Notes: a model not told the origin generated them from the sequence alone. Counted from the stretch's first letter, positions 16,060 to 24,406 are shown. The stretch is 64,000 nucleotides of DNA from Polymorphospora lycopeni (GCF_042237075.1 NZ_JBCGDC010000011.1:1-64000), one strand, 5' to 3'. Translations and numbers: made by a program.

Positions 16060-16791
16060 ATGGGACGCGAAATCAAGCGGGTGCCGATCGACTTCGGCGC
16101 ACCCCTCAACGAGGTCTGGGCCGGCTACCGCATGTCCGACGACCTGCGCCTGCCAACCTGCCCCGACTGCAACGGCTACACCCGCGACGCCACCTACCAG
16201 TGGGTCGAGGGCATCGCCCAGCTCCTGCTCATGGTCGGCGAGGACATCGCCGACCAGCAGCGCGGGCGCCCCCTGCACCCCTACCTGTCGGCGCTCACCG
16301 TCTACACCAACCAGCGCCCCGCCGATCCGTCCGCGACCGCTCTTTCCGGCGGGCTGGCCGGCCGCCACCCGCGCGGCTGGGGCCACGACGCTATCGACTG
16401 CTACTCGGCCACGAAGGCCATCATCGAAGCCGCCGGCCTGGACTACGAGACGTGGGCTGTCTGCACCGGCTGCGAGGGTCGCGGCAACCTGGGCACGCCC
16501 GAGCAGGTCGCCGCCTACGACGCGTGGGAGCGGTCCGAGCCGCCGACCGGCGACGGCTGGCAGTTGTGGGAAACCGTCTCCGAGGGGTCGCCGATCTCAC
16601 CCGTGTTCGCAACCTCGGACGAACTGGCGTCGTGGATGTCGGATCCGGCCCGCGAGCAGCACTGGGTGCCCGGCCACGTGGCGGCACAGTTCATCGCTGA
16701 CGGTTGGGCGCCGACGTTCGTATCCACCCCGGAGACCGGGCTCGTGTCGGGTGTCGAGTTCGTCGGCACCACCGAGGGCGGTGAGCGCTGA
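16060..16791 (+). CDS. Zinc-finger hypothetical protein, widespread actinophage type
   Basis: A 243-residue protein whose N-terminus (VPIDFGAPLNEVWAGYRM) and CPDCNG / CTGCEGRG pairs match a type common in actinobacterial phages, with DnaJ-like zinc knuckles. CGAGGAG lies six bases before the ATG. It begins the second early transcript, behind the palindrome at 15925-15953. The biochemical role is unknown. Confidence 0.7.
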   Translation: MGREIKRVPIDFGAPLNEVWAGYRMSDDLRLPTCPDCNGYTRDATYQWVEGIAQLLLMVGEDIADQQRGRPLHPYLSALTVYTNQRPADPSATALSGGLAGRHPRGWGHDAIDCYSATKAIIEAAGLDYETWAVCTGCEGRGNLGTPEQVAAYDAWERSEPPTGDGWQLWETVSEGSPISPVFATSDELASWMSDPAREQHWVPGHVAAQFIADGWAPTFVSTPETGLVSGVEFVGTTEGGER

Positions 16792-17054
16792 TGGGCTACG
16801 CGTTCTACACCCTCCCCAATGGCCGCGAAGCCGGCTACGACGTCCCCGACACCTGCAACCTCGACGGCTGCAACGAGCAGATCGACCGGGGAATGGCCTA
16901 CCTGTGCGGCGAGGAGCCGGGCGGGGACGAGTACGGCTGCGGTGGCTACTTCTGCTATGGGCACCTGTTCTACGCGTACCCGCCGGACGGAAAGCCGCAG
17001 CGCTGCCCGGCTTGCATCGCCAAGGACGACGACGCGGATGGCGGTGTTCGCTGA
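16791..17054 (+). CDS. Cysteine-rich zinc-binding-like protein
   Basis: An 87-residue protein with at least eight Cys in pairs (CNLDGCNEQI, YGCGGYFC, CPAC), enough for two zinc sites. Its ATG overlaps the previous stop and the next gene starts in its own stop. Function unknown. Confidence 0.65.
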   Translation: MGYAFYTLPNGREAGYDVPDTCNLDGCNEQIDRGMAYLCGEEPGGDEYGCGGYFCYGHLFYAYPPDGKPQRCPACIAKDDDADGGVR

Positions 17055-17227
17055 TGGCCGCCGAGCACGAGCAGGACACCGTCAACGAGACCGCCCGATG
17101 CTGCGGCAACAAGATGTGGCCCGCCGGCGAATCCCTCGTCCTTGCCTGCCAGCTCTGCCCCAACTCGCCCACCTGCGTGCCCATCGTTCGTGAAGCCGCC
17201 CGCAACCGACAGGCGGTGGCCCGGTGA
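17054..17227 (+). CDS. Small cysteine-rich protein
   Basis: A 57-residue protein with a CCGNKMW motif and CQLCPNSPTC, a likely zinc site. It overlaps both neighbours. Function unknown. Confidence 0.6.
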   Translation: MAAEHEQDTVNETARCCGNKMWPAGESLVLACQLCPNSPTCVPIVREAARNRQAVAR

Positions 17228-17487
17228 GCATGCAGTACATCCGCAACTACTACGGCGTACCCGCCAAGCGCGGCATGCGCGTCGTCGCAGACGGCAAGCC
17301 CGGCGTCATCACCGGCACCATCGCGGCCAGCCTGCGAATTCGGCTCGACGGTGAAAAGCACTCAGCACCGTGGCATCCGACGTGGCGCATCGAGTACCCC
17401 GACACCCGTCCAATGTCGGCCCGCCCGTGCAGCTACCGGGGCGGGCGGTTGGTCGAAACCGTCAAGGTACCGGGGGTGTCCCGGTGA
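17224..17487 (+). CDS. Hypothetical protein of actinophage type
   Basis: An 87-residue protein with an N-terminal pattern (YIRNYYGVPAKRGMRV, then a small beta-barrel-like stretch ending WHPTWRIEY) that recurs in actinobacterial phages. It has the look of a small SH3-like fold. GTG start overlapping its neighbour. Function unknown. Confidence 0.65.
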   Translation: MSMQYIRNYYGVPAKRGMRVVADGKPGVITGTIAASLRIRLDGEKHSAPWHPTWRIEYPDTRPMSARPCSYRGGRLVETVKVPGVSR

Positions 17488-17942
17488 CCACCACGACCAC
17501 CCGCACCTGGACCATCGCCATCCCCGCACCGATCCGCATGAAGAGCGCCAACGAACGCGAGCACCACATGGTGGTGGCCAAGGACCGCCGAGCGTGGCGC
17601 GAAACCGCCTACGGCTGGACCGCCCTCGCCAAACTGCCGCGCGGCCTCCGCCGCATCCATGTCGACGTTGAGTTGCGGTTCACGTCGGCCGGACGGCGTG
17701 ATGCCCACAACTACTACTCGGCCGTCGTCAAGCCCTGCATCGACGCCCTCACCCCGGAAAAGCGGGTCAAGACGAAGACCGGCTACCGGGTCGAGCGCGG
17801 CTGGGGCGTCATCCCGGACGACACCGCCGAATACCTCGACCTAAGTGCACCCCGGATCGGCCCTGTCGTGCCGAAGGGGGCGCACCCGTACGGGCTCGTC
17901 GTCCTCACCGTTACCGATCTCACCGAAACGGAGCAGCCATGA
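17484..17942 (+). CDS. rusA: RusA-like Holliday junction resolvase
   Basis: A 152-residue protein of the RusA family, which cuts four-way junctions. The N-terminal IPAPIRMKSANEREH and the core RRDAHNYYSAVVKPCIDAL carry the conserved Asp and Asn of the family (its usual D-x-D-N being R-D-A-H-N here), followed by GVIPDD, the second conserved acidic motif. The length fits. It belongs with the RecT/exonuclease/SSB recombination set. GTG start with a four-base overlap. Confidence 0.8.
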   Translation: MTTTTTRTWTIAIPAPIRMKSANEREHHMVVAKDRRAWRETAYGWTALAKLPRGLRRIHVDVELRFTSAGRRDAHNYYSAVVKPCIDALTPEKRVKTKTGYRVERGWGVIPDDTAEYLDLSAPRIGPVVPKGAHPYGLVVLTVTDLTETEQP

Positions 17943-18295
17943 CCACCACCACGCCCGACCCCACCGAGACTGTTGCCTACAGCCGCACCTCCGACGTCGC
18001 CAACATCGTCCTCACCGCCGCCGGCCGGCTCGACGGACGCCTCCAGCCCGCCCCGAACGTCCCCGCCGACATCGCCGCCCCGCTCGCCGCGATGCTGCAG
18101 AACATCGGGGACGCCATGAACGACGACTGGGCCACCGAAACCGAGCACCCGGACCACATTCCCAGCCACCGGTGGCTGGTCCAGCCGGGCTACTCGTCCG
18201 GCGTCTCGACGAACGAGACGTGGACGGATGCGCTCCGGCTGGCCCGCGCCATCCTCGGCCAGCCCGACCCCAACGCCACGGGTGACGGCCGATGA
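17939..18295 (+). CDS. Hypothetical protein
   Basis: A 118-residue acidic protein translated by ATGA overlap with the RusA-like gene and overlapping the DUF4326 gene. It has predicted helices in the middle and at the C-terminus. No family recognised. Confidence 0.55.
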   Translation: MTTTTPDPTETVAYSRTSDVANIVLTAAGRLDGRLQPAPNVPADIAAPLAAMLQNIGDAMNDDWATETEHPDHIPSHRWLVQPGYSSGVSTNETWTDALRLARAILGQPDPNATGDGR

Positions 18296-18813
18296 ACGCG
18301 CCGCAGCGAATCCAGCGCCGCCGTACGGCCGGCTGGCGGATGCCCGACAACACCGTCTACGTCGGACGCGGCTCGAAGTGGGGCAACCCCTTCGCCTACC
18401 GCACCCACAAGGCCCTCGCCCGCTACCCCGGCGGAGACGACCCCACCGCCACCTGGGAGTACGAGGGCCGCATCTCCGGCGACGGCGCCCGCCACGACAT
18501 GCACCACGCCGACGGCCGCATCACCGTCCACCACGTCCGCTACATGACCCGCGCCGAGATCGTCGAGATCTACCGTCACGCCCTGCTCGGCACCGACACC
18601 CCCTCGATGCAGGCCGCTTTTCCGAACGGGCGTGGCCGGTGGTTCGGCCGCTGGGTTGGCAAGGACGGCGACCGCCGCCGCGAGTACGTGACCGTGGAGG
18701 ACGTCCGCCGCGAGTTGGCCGGAAAGCACCTCGCCTGCTGGTGCCCGCTCGACCAGCCGTGCCACGCGGATGTGCTGCTGGAAGTCGCTAACCGGGCGGT
18801 GATGCCGGTATGA
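18292..18813 (+). CDS. DUF4326 domain protein
   Basis: A 173-residue protein with the DUF4326 signature: TVYVGRGSKWGNPF near the N-terminus and LAGKHLACWCPLDQPCHADV near the C-terminus, where the Cys/His residues probably bind metal. The family is common in phages and plasmids and its reaction is unknown. Overlapping starts place it in the same transcript as RusA and WhiB. Confidence 0.85.
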   Translation: MNAPQRIQRRRTAGWRMPDNTVYVGRGSKWGNPFAYRTHKALARYPGGDDPTATWEYEGRISGDGARHDMHHADGRITVHHVRYMTRAEIVEIYRHALLGTDTPSMQAAFPNGRGRWFGRWVGKDGDRRREYVTVEDVRRELAGKHLACWCPLDQPCHADVLLEVANRAVMPV

Positions 18814-19115
18814 CTCGCCACTCATGGAACAACGCCGCCAACCCGCTCGACACCGTCCGAGACGAGGACTGGCGGCACCAGTCGAACTGCAGGGACCTCG
18901 ATCCAGAGACGTTCTTCCCGATCGGGACCTCCGGCCCGGCGCTACTTCAGACCGAGCGGGCCAAAGCCATCTGCCGACGCTGTGACGTCATCGACGACTG
19001 CCTCAACTTCGCGTTGGAAACCGGACAGGACGCAGGCGTCTGGGGCGGCATGTCCGAGGAAGAGCGGCGCGCCGTCAAGCGCCGTGGTGGCCTGCGCGTG
19101 CTGAGGGCAGCCTGA
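18810..19115 (+). CDS. WhiB-family iron-sulfur regulator
   Basis: A 101-residue WhiB-like protein. Four Cys at residues 27, 55, 58 and 64 follow the C-Xn-CxxC-x5-C pattern that holds a [4Fe-4S] cluster; GVWGGMSEEERR is the beta-turn motif that contacts the primary sigma factor. The basic tail KRRGGLRV can touch DNA. Phage WhiB proteins are known from mycobacteriophages, where one blocks host WhiB2 and affects septation and superinfection. The same kind of host reprogramming is inferred here. Confidence 0.92.
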   Translation: MTRHSWNNAANPLDTVRDEDWRHQSNCRDLDPETFFPIGTSGPALLQTERAKAICRRCDVIDDCLNFALETGQDAGVWGGMSEEERRAVKRRGGLRVLRAA

Positions 19116-19345
19116 TGGGGCTCTTCGACCGCGTCACCGGCAAGGCGCTCACCGTCCACGCCTGCGGCATCGACATGGCCGCAGGCCGGCTCACCCGCAT
19201 CCCGAACCGTGACGAGCCCTGCCCCACCCATGGCGGTATCGGGTGCGCCGACACGTACCTCTCCATGACGCTGCTGGCCCGCTACTCGGTGCGCGACTTC
19301 TGGCACCAGCGGCGGCGGGCTCGGCGCCGGAAGGCGGGTGCGTGA
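19115..19345 (+). CDS. Small hypothetical protein
   Basis: A 76-residue protein with a conserved-looking core (RIPNRDEPCPTHGGIGCADTY) holding three Cys/His ligands and an Arg-rich tail. Its ATG overlaps the WhiB stop by one base. Function unknown. Confidence 0.55.
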   Translation: MGLFDRVTGKALTVHACGIDMAAGRLTRIPNRDEPCPTHGGIGCADTYLSMTLLARYSVRDFWHQRRRARRRKAGA

Positions 19346-19611
19346 TGCCCCGCCTCGCCCCCGACCAGCGACTGCTGAACGCCATCAAGAGCAACCAGGT
19401 CGAACTCGTCGACTTTGAGTACGTCCGCAAGGACACCGGCCGCTCCGTCGATGCCGCCGTCTACGACCTCGAGCAGCGGCACCTGATCACCCTCGGACAG
19501 GGTGGCCAGATCTCGATCACTATGGCCGGTGAGCGGCGCCGAACCCTCAAATCCGAAACCAGCGCCGAGCCCGTGGTTGCGTTCCAGGCGCCCGGAGGCG
19601 GCCATGCCTGA
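19345..19611 (+). CDS. Small winged-helix-like protein
   Basis: An 88-residue protein with the appearance of a winged-helix domain: helices in the first half, then LEQRHLITLGQGGQISIT as recognition helix and wing, and a following basic helix. It overlaps the ThyX frame by eight bases. A DNA-binding regulator is inferred. Confidence 0.55.
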   Translation: MPRLAPDQRLLNAIKSNQVELVDFEYVRKDTGRSVDAAVYDLEQRHLITLGQGGQISITMAGERRRTLKSETSAEPVVAFQAPGGGHA

Positions 19612-20632
19612 ACTGCTCACCGGCCCCGCCAACGCTGCGGACCCGTTCCCCGAAGGCATCTGCACCGGCTGCGGCGACGAAGTACCACTCAACGACCTCG
19701 GGATGGTCGAGCAGCACCCCTGCCTGTCACCTGATGGCCGTAGCTGGATTCCGTGCCCCGGTGTGGGCCGCTCCCCGGAAGGAGGCCGCATGGGCCCATC
19801 GGTGGCCTTGATCGCCTGGACCCACTTCGAGGCGCCGGAGGACGTCGCGTGGTCGACCGACGCCGAAGGCGGTCAGGCCCTCGCGGAATTCGCCGGCCGG
19901 GCCTGCTACCAGTCGTGGAGCAAGCCCAATCCGGCGACCGCGACCAACGCCGGCTACCTCGCGCACATCCTGGAGGTCGGCCACCTGTCGGTGCTGGAGC
20001 ACGGCAGCGTCACGTTCTACTTCACCGGCGTGTCGCGCTCGTTCACCCACGAGCTGATCCGGCACCGGCACTTCTCGTACTCCCAGCTCTCCCAGCGCTA
20101 CGTACCCGAGCGCGACGCCGCCATGGTCGAACCCCGGGTGATCGCCGAGGACCCGGAGCTGCACAAGAAGTTCGTCGAGGCGACCGAGGCGAGCGTGCGC
20201 GCCTACACCGAACTCCTCGAAGGGCTGGAGCAGAAGGTTGCTGCCCAGGCGGCGAACTCGCCGCACAAGCCGTACAGCTACCTGCCCGGCCCCGCCGAAG
20301 GACGCGAACGGTGCCGAGAGTGCGAGCAGGTGTGGCCGTGCCCGCAGGCGCCCACGAAGACGGCGATGAAGAAGGCAGCACGGCAGGCAGCTCGCGCGGT
20401 GCTGCCCAACGCCACCGAGACCCGGATCGTGGTCACCGGCAACTACCGCGCCTGGCGGCACTTCATCGGCATGCGCGCCACCGAGCACGCCGACGTCGAG
20501 ATCCGCGAGCTGGCCGTGGAGTGCCTGCGCCAACTCCAGCGGGTCGCCCCGAACGTGTTCACCGACTTCGTCGTCACCCGGCTGCCCGACGGCAGCGAGG
20601 TGGCGACGAGCCCACACACGGAGGAGTCATGA
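19604..20632 (+). CDS. thyX: Flavin-dependent thymidylate synthase ThyX, with N-terminal zinc-ribbon extension
   Basis: Makes dTMP from dUMP using folate and FAD. The ThyX signature RHRHFSYSQLSQR is present. The open frame from 19604 encodes 342 residues; the first 62 form a zinc-ribbon-like module (GICTGCGDEVPLNDLG and later Cys). A strong internal site, GGAAGGAGG, stands before an in-frame ATG at 19790 that would give a 280-residue enzyme closer to the usual length. The same ribbon recurs as part of the next protein. Either the ribbon is fused to ThyX or two products arise from one frame. A CRECEQVWPC motif near residues 228-237 of the long form is another unusual metal-like insertion. Confidence 0.9.
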   Translation: MPELLTGPANAADPFPEGICTGCGDEVPLNDLGMVEQHPCLSPDGRSWIPCPGVGRSPEGGRMGPSVALIAWTHFEAPEDVAWSTDAEGGQALAEFAGRACYQSWSKPNPATATNAGYLAHILEVGHLSVLEHGSVTFYFTGVSRSFTHELIRHRHFSYSQLSQRYVPERDAAMVEPRVIAEDPELHKKFVEATEASVRAYTELLEGLEQKVAAQAANSPHKPYSYLPGPAEGRERCRECEQVWPCPQAPTKTAMKKAARQAARAVLPNATETRIVVTGNYRAWRHFIGMRATEHADVEIRELAVECLRQLQRVAPNVFTDFVVTRLPDGSEVATSPHTEES

Positions 20633-20985
20633 ACGCCATCACCGTCGGCTACACCACAGCCCGCAACACCCCCCACTACCCGTCCACCACCAAACCGCAC
20701 CACTCCGCCTGCGGACGACGCCTCACCATCACCACCGAACGGACGATCGCCCGCACCAGCATCTGCCAAATCTGCCGCGCCACCGTCGGCGAACCCGTCA
20801 CCATTGTCCCCGCCACCGGCATCTGCACCAGCTGCGGCGACCACGTAACCCTCAACGACGACGCTGCCATCGAACCCCACCAGGCCCTGCACCCGCGGAC
20901 CAGCCGGTGGATTGCCTGCGACGGCAGCAACCAGCCGGCAGAGCATCGCCGGCAGCCCCGCTACCAGATGGCGGTGGCCGCCTGA
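20629..20985 (+). CDS. Zinc-ribbon hypothetical protein, paralogue of the ThyX extension
   Basis: A 118-residue protein. Its second half (GICTSCGDHVTLNDDAAIE, later RWIACDG) is clearly related to the N-terminal extension of the ThyX frame, and an earlier CQIC pair suggests a second metal site. It starts by ATGA overlap with ThyX. Function unknown. Confidence 0.65.
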   Translation: MNAITVGYTTARNTPHYPSTTKPHHSACGRRLTITTERTIARTSICQICRATVGEPVTIVPATGICTSCGDHVTLNDDAAIEPHQALHPRTSRWIACDGSNQPAEHRRQPRYQMAVAA

Positions 20986-21572
20986 TGCTGCTCTCCGACC
21001 GCGACCTGCACGCAGCCATCGGCGACGGCTGTCTCAGGCTCGACCCGTTCGAGCCCGAGCTGATCCAGCCGGCCAGCATCGACGTCCGCCTCGACCGGCA
21101 CTTCCGCACCTTCAACAACCACGAGTACACGCACATCAACCCGGCCGTCGCCCAAAACAACCTGACCAGCGAAGTTGAGGTACCGAACGAGGAAGCGTTC
21201 GTGCTTCACCCCGGCGAGTTCGTACTTGCCTCCACCCTCGAAACCATCACCCTGTCCACCGGCCTCGCCGGGCGCCTCGAAGGCAAGTCGTCGCTGGGAC
21301 GTCTCGGGCTCATGACCCACTCGACCGCCGGATGGATCGACCCCGGCTTCACCGGCCACATCACCCTCGAGCTGTCCAACGTCGCCACCCTGCCAATCCT
21401 GCTCTGGCCGGGCATGCGCATCGGACAGCTCTGCGTCTTCCGCCTGTCGTCGCCGGCCGAGCACCCATACGGATCCGCCACGGCCGGCTCCCGCTATCAG
21501 GGCCAGCGCGGGCCGACCGCATCCCGATCCTGGCTCAACTGGCGCGTCTGGCCCACCGGAGGCCCGTCATGA
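20985..21572 (+). CDS. dcd: dCTP deaminase (Dcd / bifunctional Dcd-Dut family)
   Basis: A 195-residue trimeric-type dCTP deaminase. The family start MLLSDRDLHAAI, the PASIDVRL segment, the nucleotide-binding GKSSLGRLGL and the STAGWIDPGF loop with the catalytic region are all present. The enzyme gives dUTP, or dUMP if bifunctional, the substrate of ThyX encoded just upstream. The pair therefore supplies dTTP from dCTP during phage replication. The ATG overlaps the previous stop by one base. Confidence 0.9.
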   Translation: MLLSDRDLHAAIGDGCLRLDPFEPELIQPASIDVRLDRHFRTFNNHEYTHINPAVAQNNLTSEVEVPNEEAFVLHPGEFVLASTLETITLSTGLAGRLEGKSSLGRLGLMTHSTAGWIDPGFTGHITLELSNVATLPILLWPGMRIGQLCVFRLSSPAEHPYGSATAGSRYQGQRGPTASRSWLNWRVWPTGGPS

Positions 21573-21823
21573 GCGGCTGGACCCTGCGCGTCCTTTGGCC
21601 GGTAGAGGACCCCGACCTGTACGGCGACGACGCCATCCGACTCGCCGAAGACGACCTGCCCTACGTCGCCGCCCGCACCGGCGCCGTCGTCACCGGTGAG
21701 CCCGTCTTCGAGGTCATCGACTGCGACGCTGACCGACCCTGGCCCGGCACTCCGACCGCGGTCCGCTGCATCGTCGCCGCCGAACCCGTGCCGGCCCGCG
21801 CCGCCCTGCCGAGGGCAGCCTGA
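21569..21823 (+). CDS. Small hypothetical protein
   Basis: An 84-residue acidic protein starting by ATGA overlap with dcd. It has a beta-alpha-beta look (RVLWPVEDPDLY, helix, then VFEVIDCDA) but no recognised family. Confidence 0.55.
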   Translation: MSGWTLRVLWPVEDPDLYGDDAIRLAEDDLPYVAARTGAVVTGEPVFEVIDCDADRPWPGTPTAVRCIVAAEPVPARAALPRAA

Positions 21824-22089
21824 TGACAGAACCAGAACAGAACCGGGGTGACGTACCACGCGCTTACTGCGACGGCCGTCCCGCCCACGTCGCCTCCTCT
21901 GACGTCCTCACCGAGACGAAACAAGCCGCCCCGTGGCAGCACTGGGCCGCCCAACAGGCCGAGCAGGGGTTCACGAGCGGGCCAAATCTGTTCGGTCGCC
22001 GCCTTAGCGTCAGCCCGCACCGCGCCGCACGGATCATCGCCGCCGCGAACACCGCCGACCACGGCCGCAACGCCCAGCTCACCGCCTAA
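21823..22089 (+). CDS. Small hypothetical protein
   Basis: An 88-residue protein whose ATG shares one base with the previous stop. It is Ala-rich with two predicted helices. No family recognised. Confidence 0.5.
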   Translation: MTEPEQNRGDVPRAYCDGRPAHVASSDVLTETKQAAPWQHWAAQQAEQGFTSGPNLFGRRLSVSPHRAARIIAAANTADHGRNAQLTA

Positions 22090-22113
22090 CCACCAATCAG
22101 GAGGACACCCACC

Positions 22114-22152
22114 ATGCCACTGCCCACCATGACCGGCACCGGCCCTGCCTAG
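22114..22152 (+). CDS. Twelve-codon leader-type open frame
   Basis: A 12-residue frame (MPLPTMTGTGPA) preceded by a strong CAGGAGGA ribosome site ten bases upstream and ending three bases before the HNH gene. The HNH gene has no good ribosome site of its own, so this short frame may serve translational coupling, or be the remnant of a gene interrupted by the HNH insertion. Confidence 0.35.
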   Translation: MPLPTMTGTGPA

Positions 22153-22155
22153 CCA

Positions 22156-22647
22156 ATGCCGCGTGTAACCCGCCCTGCAGCCGAGCGCTTCTGGGAGAAG
22201 GTCGACAAGAACGGACCGCAGCCAGCAGCGTTCCGGCACCGCGGCGTGTGCTGGATCTGGACCGCAGGGCTGATCAGCGCGGGGTACGGGCTCTTTCATG
22301 TGACCAAAGAGAAGCCTGCCCTTGCTCACCGGTACGCCTACGAAACGTTCAAGGGGCCGATACCTGCTGGGCTGCACATCGATCACCTCTGCCGAAATCG
22401 ACGGTGCGTCAACCCTGGCCACCTAGAGGCGGTAACTCCTGGCGAGAACACCCGCCGGGGACTGTCGGTCTCCACGTTCAACCGGCTCAAGACGCACTGC
22501 CCGGCCGGGCATCCGTATGACTTCAAGAACACCTACGTCAGCCGAAAAGGGTCACGAATCTGCCGGGCCTGCGCTCGGGAGCGTGACCGACAGCCACACC
22601 GCAACGCCGCATACCGGCGTGCACTCAAGCGAAAGGAAGGAGCCTGA
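22156..22647 (+). CDS. HNH endonuclease (HNH_3 type, homing-like)
   Basis: A 163-residue protein with the HNH_3 core HIDHLCRNRRCVNPGHLEAV followed by TPGENTRRG, and a second zinc knuckle (HCPAGHPYDFKNTYV, then CRACARER) typical of free-standing phage homing nucleases. It lies between a micro-frame and ssb, with overlaps, which is usual for selfish nuclease genes in phage operons. It makes a DNA cut to spread its own gene. Confidence 0.87.
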   Translation: MPRVTRPAAERFWEKVDKNGPQPAAFRHRGVCWIWTAGLISAGYGLFHVTKEKPALAHRYAYETFKGPIPAGLHIDHLCRNRRCVNPGHLEAVTPGENTRRGLSVSTFNRLKTHCPAGHPYDFKNTYVSRKGSRICRACARERDRQPHRNAAYRRALKRKEGA

Positions 22648-23123
22648 TGGCTGGAGAACCCCTGATCACGATCATCGGCAACGCGACCGGAGACGCCGAG
22701 TTGCGTTTCACTCCATCCGGTGCCGCAGTCGCCACGTTCAACGTTGCCGTCACCCCGCGAGTCAAGAAGGGCGACCAGTGGACCGACGGCGACACCACGT
22801 TCTTCCGCTGCTCCGTGTGGCGGGAGATGGCCGAGCAGGTGGCGGAGACCGTCACCAAAGGCATGCGGCTGATCGTCCACGGGCGGTTCAAAACCCGGCA
22901 GTGGGAGAAGGACGGCCAGACCCGCACCTCGGTCGAAATCGACGTGGACGAGGTCGGCCCGTCGCTGCGGTACGCGACCGCGAAGGTCCAGAAGATGGCG
23001 CGCTCGTCCGGCAGCGGCGGCTTCGGGAACAGCGGCAGCGGCCAGGCCGATGACCCGTGGGCAACGTCGGCGCCGTCCGGGCCGACCCGCGGCTCCTTCA
23101 ACGATGACGAGGCCCCGTTCTAG
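22647..23123 (+). CDS. ssb: Single-stranded DNA-binding protein
   Basis: A 158-residue SSB with an N-terminal OB fold (LITIIGNATGDAELRFTPSG through about residue 115), a Gly/Ser-rich linker and the acidic tip DDEAPF that recruits partner proteins. The length and layout match bacterial SSB. It protects single strands in replication and recombination and works with RecT and the helicase. The ATG overlaps the HNH stop. Confidence 0.95.
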   Translation: MAGEPLITIIGNATGDAELRFTPSGAAVATFNVAVTPRVKKGDQWTDGDTTFFRCSVWREMAEQVAETVTKGMRLIVHGRFKTRQWEKDGQTRTSVEIDVDEVGPSLRYATAKVQKMARSSGSGGFGNSGSGQADDPWATSAPSGPTRGSFNDDEAPF

Positions 23124-23599
23124 TGCGCGCATGGGTCGAGGTGCCCGCCTCAACGAAGGACGGCCCTGTACAGGTGCTACTGGACGCCGACGACTACCTG
23201 CGGCTAGGTGCGCGAAGGCTGTCGGTTGGCTCGCACGGCTACGCCCAGATGTTTGACCAGAAGCGCATGCAGGTGGTCCACCGATGGGTGCTCGGCCTGA
23301 AGGCAGGCGACCGGATGATCGGCGACCACCGCAACGGAAACCGTCTCGACAACCGACGCAGCAACCTGCGAGTCGTCAACCCAAGCGGATCAAGCCAGAA
23401 CGTCGCAGGTCGCGGCAAATCCCGGTTCCGCGGCGTTCACCCCACCCCCTACGGGCGGTGGACCGCACGCGTGAAGTTCCGAGGCAAGAACTACATCCTC
23501 GGCACCTTCGCGACCGAAGAGGCTGCCGCCAAGGCCGCTGACACCAAACGCCGCGAGTTGATGCCGTTCTACGTGCCGCCGGAAGAGCGTGCCGCATAG
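23123..23599 (+). CDS. HNH endonuclease with AP2 DNA-binding domain
   Basis: A 158-residue homing-type nuclease: an HNH core (HRWVLGLKAGDRMIGDHRNG, then NRLDNRRSNLRVV, residues about 53-90) followed by an AP2/ERF domain (SRFRGVHPTPYGRWTARVKF and an AAAKAADTKRRE helix). AP2-HNH proteins are mobile nucleases spread by phages. The GTG start overlaps the TAG of ssb. It is the third HNH gene in this block. Confidence 0.88.
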   Translation: MRAWVEVPASTKDGPVQVLLDADDYLRLGARRLSVGSHGYAQMFDQKRMQVVHRWVLGLKAGDRMIGDHRNGNRLDNRRSNLRVVNPSGSSQNVAGRGKSRFRGVHPTPYGRWTARVKFRGKNYILGTFATEEAAAKAADTKRRELMPFYVPPEERAA

Positions 23600-23629
23600 A
23601 AACCGGCCGCCTGACCCAAGGAGCCCACT

Positions 23630-24406
23630 ATGGCCGACCAGACCACCGCCGCCACGGAGGCTGCAACCACAGACGCAGACCCCACCAACGTCCGCCAGCT
23701 CCGTAATACACTCGCCGACTGCGTGGTCAAGGCCACCGAGTACGGCGAGCAGGACGGCGGATTCGTCGCCACCTACCTTCTGCCCACGGGTCCGATTCAC
23801 CGCGCCATGACGCTGCTCCAGGAACACCACGGCATCACCGTCCGCCCCGGATACGACGGACGCGACACCGCCAGCCTCGGTTCCATGCCGCCCCACGCGC
23901 AGGTGACTCCCGAACGGGTTGCCCAACTGTTCCATGAGACGTACGAGCGGCTGGCGCCCGAGTACGGCTACCGCACTCGGGAAGCCAGCGCCAAGCCGTG
24001 GGCCGAGGTGCCGGAGCAGAACCGGGCGCTGATGGTCGCGACGTGCGCAGAGGTGCTGGCCACCCTAGGCACCGCCGGCCCAGCCCGCGCCCAGGGCGGG
24101 GTGCTCGCCGAGATTGCCGCCGAACGCGCCCGCCAGGACGCGAAGTGGGGGCCGCAGAACCACCCCGACGGCACCGGCGACTACCCCGAACAGATCGACG
24201 CCGACACCGCCAAGATGGCCTGCCAGAACGCGGCCGAAGGCGGCTACCTCGACTGGCTTCACATCCTGCGCGAAGAAGTGGCCGAAGCGTTCGCCGCGAC
24301 CGGGCCGGAACTGCGTACCGAGCTGGTCCAGGTCGCCGCGGTCGCCGTGGCATGGGTGGAGGCAATCGACCGGCGGATGGCCGACCAGACGCCGCAGCAG
24401 ACCTGA
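23630..24406 (+). CDS. Protein with C-terminal MazG-like domain
   Basis: A 258-residue protein. The N-terminal half is unrecognised. The C-terminal part (from about residue 165) fits the all-alpha NTP pyrophosphohydrolase type: ERARQDAKWGPQNHPDGTG, then LREEVAEAFAA and a final ELVQVAAVAVAWVEAIDR helix. Such domains hydrolyse nucleotides or ppGpp-like signals; this one has the E-x2-E pair but the second acidic pair is less clear. A metabolic or alarmone role is inferred. AAGGAG lies before the ATG. Confidence 0.7.
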   Translation: MADQTTAATEAATTDADPTNVRQLRNTLADCVVKATEYGEQDGGFVATYLLPTGPIHRAMTLLQEHHGITVRPGYDGRDTASLGSMPPHAQVTPERVAQLFHETYERLAPEYGYRTREASAKPWAEVPEQNRALMVATCAEVLATLGTAGPARAQGGVLAEIAAERARQDAKWGPQNHPDGTGDYPEQIDADTAKMACQNAAEGGYLDWLHILREEVAEAFAATGPELRTELVQVAAVAVAWVEAIDRRMADQTPQQT

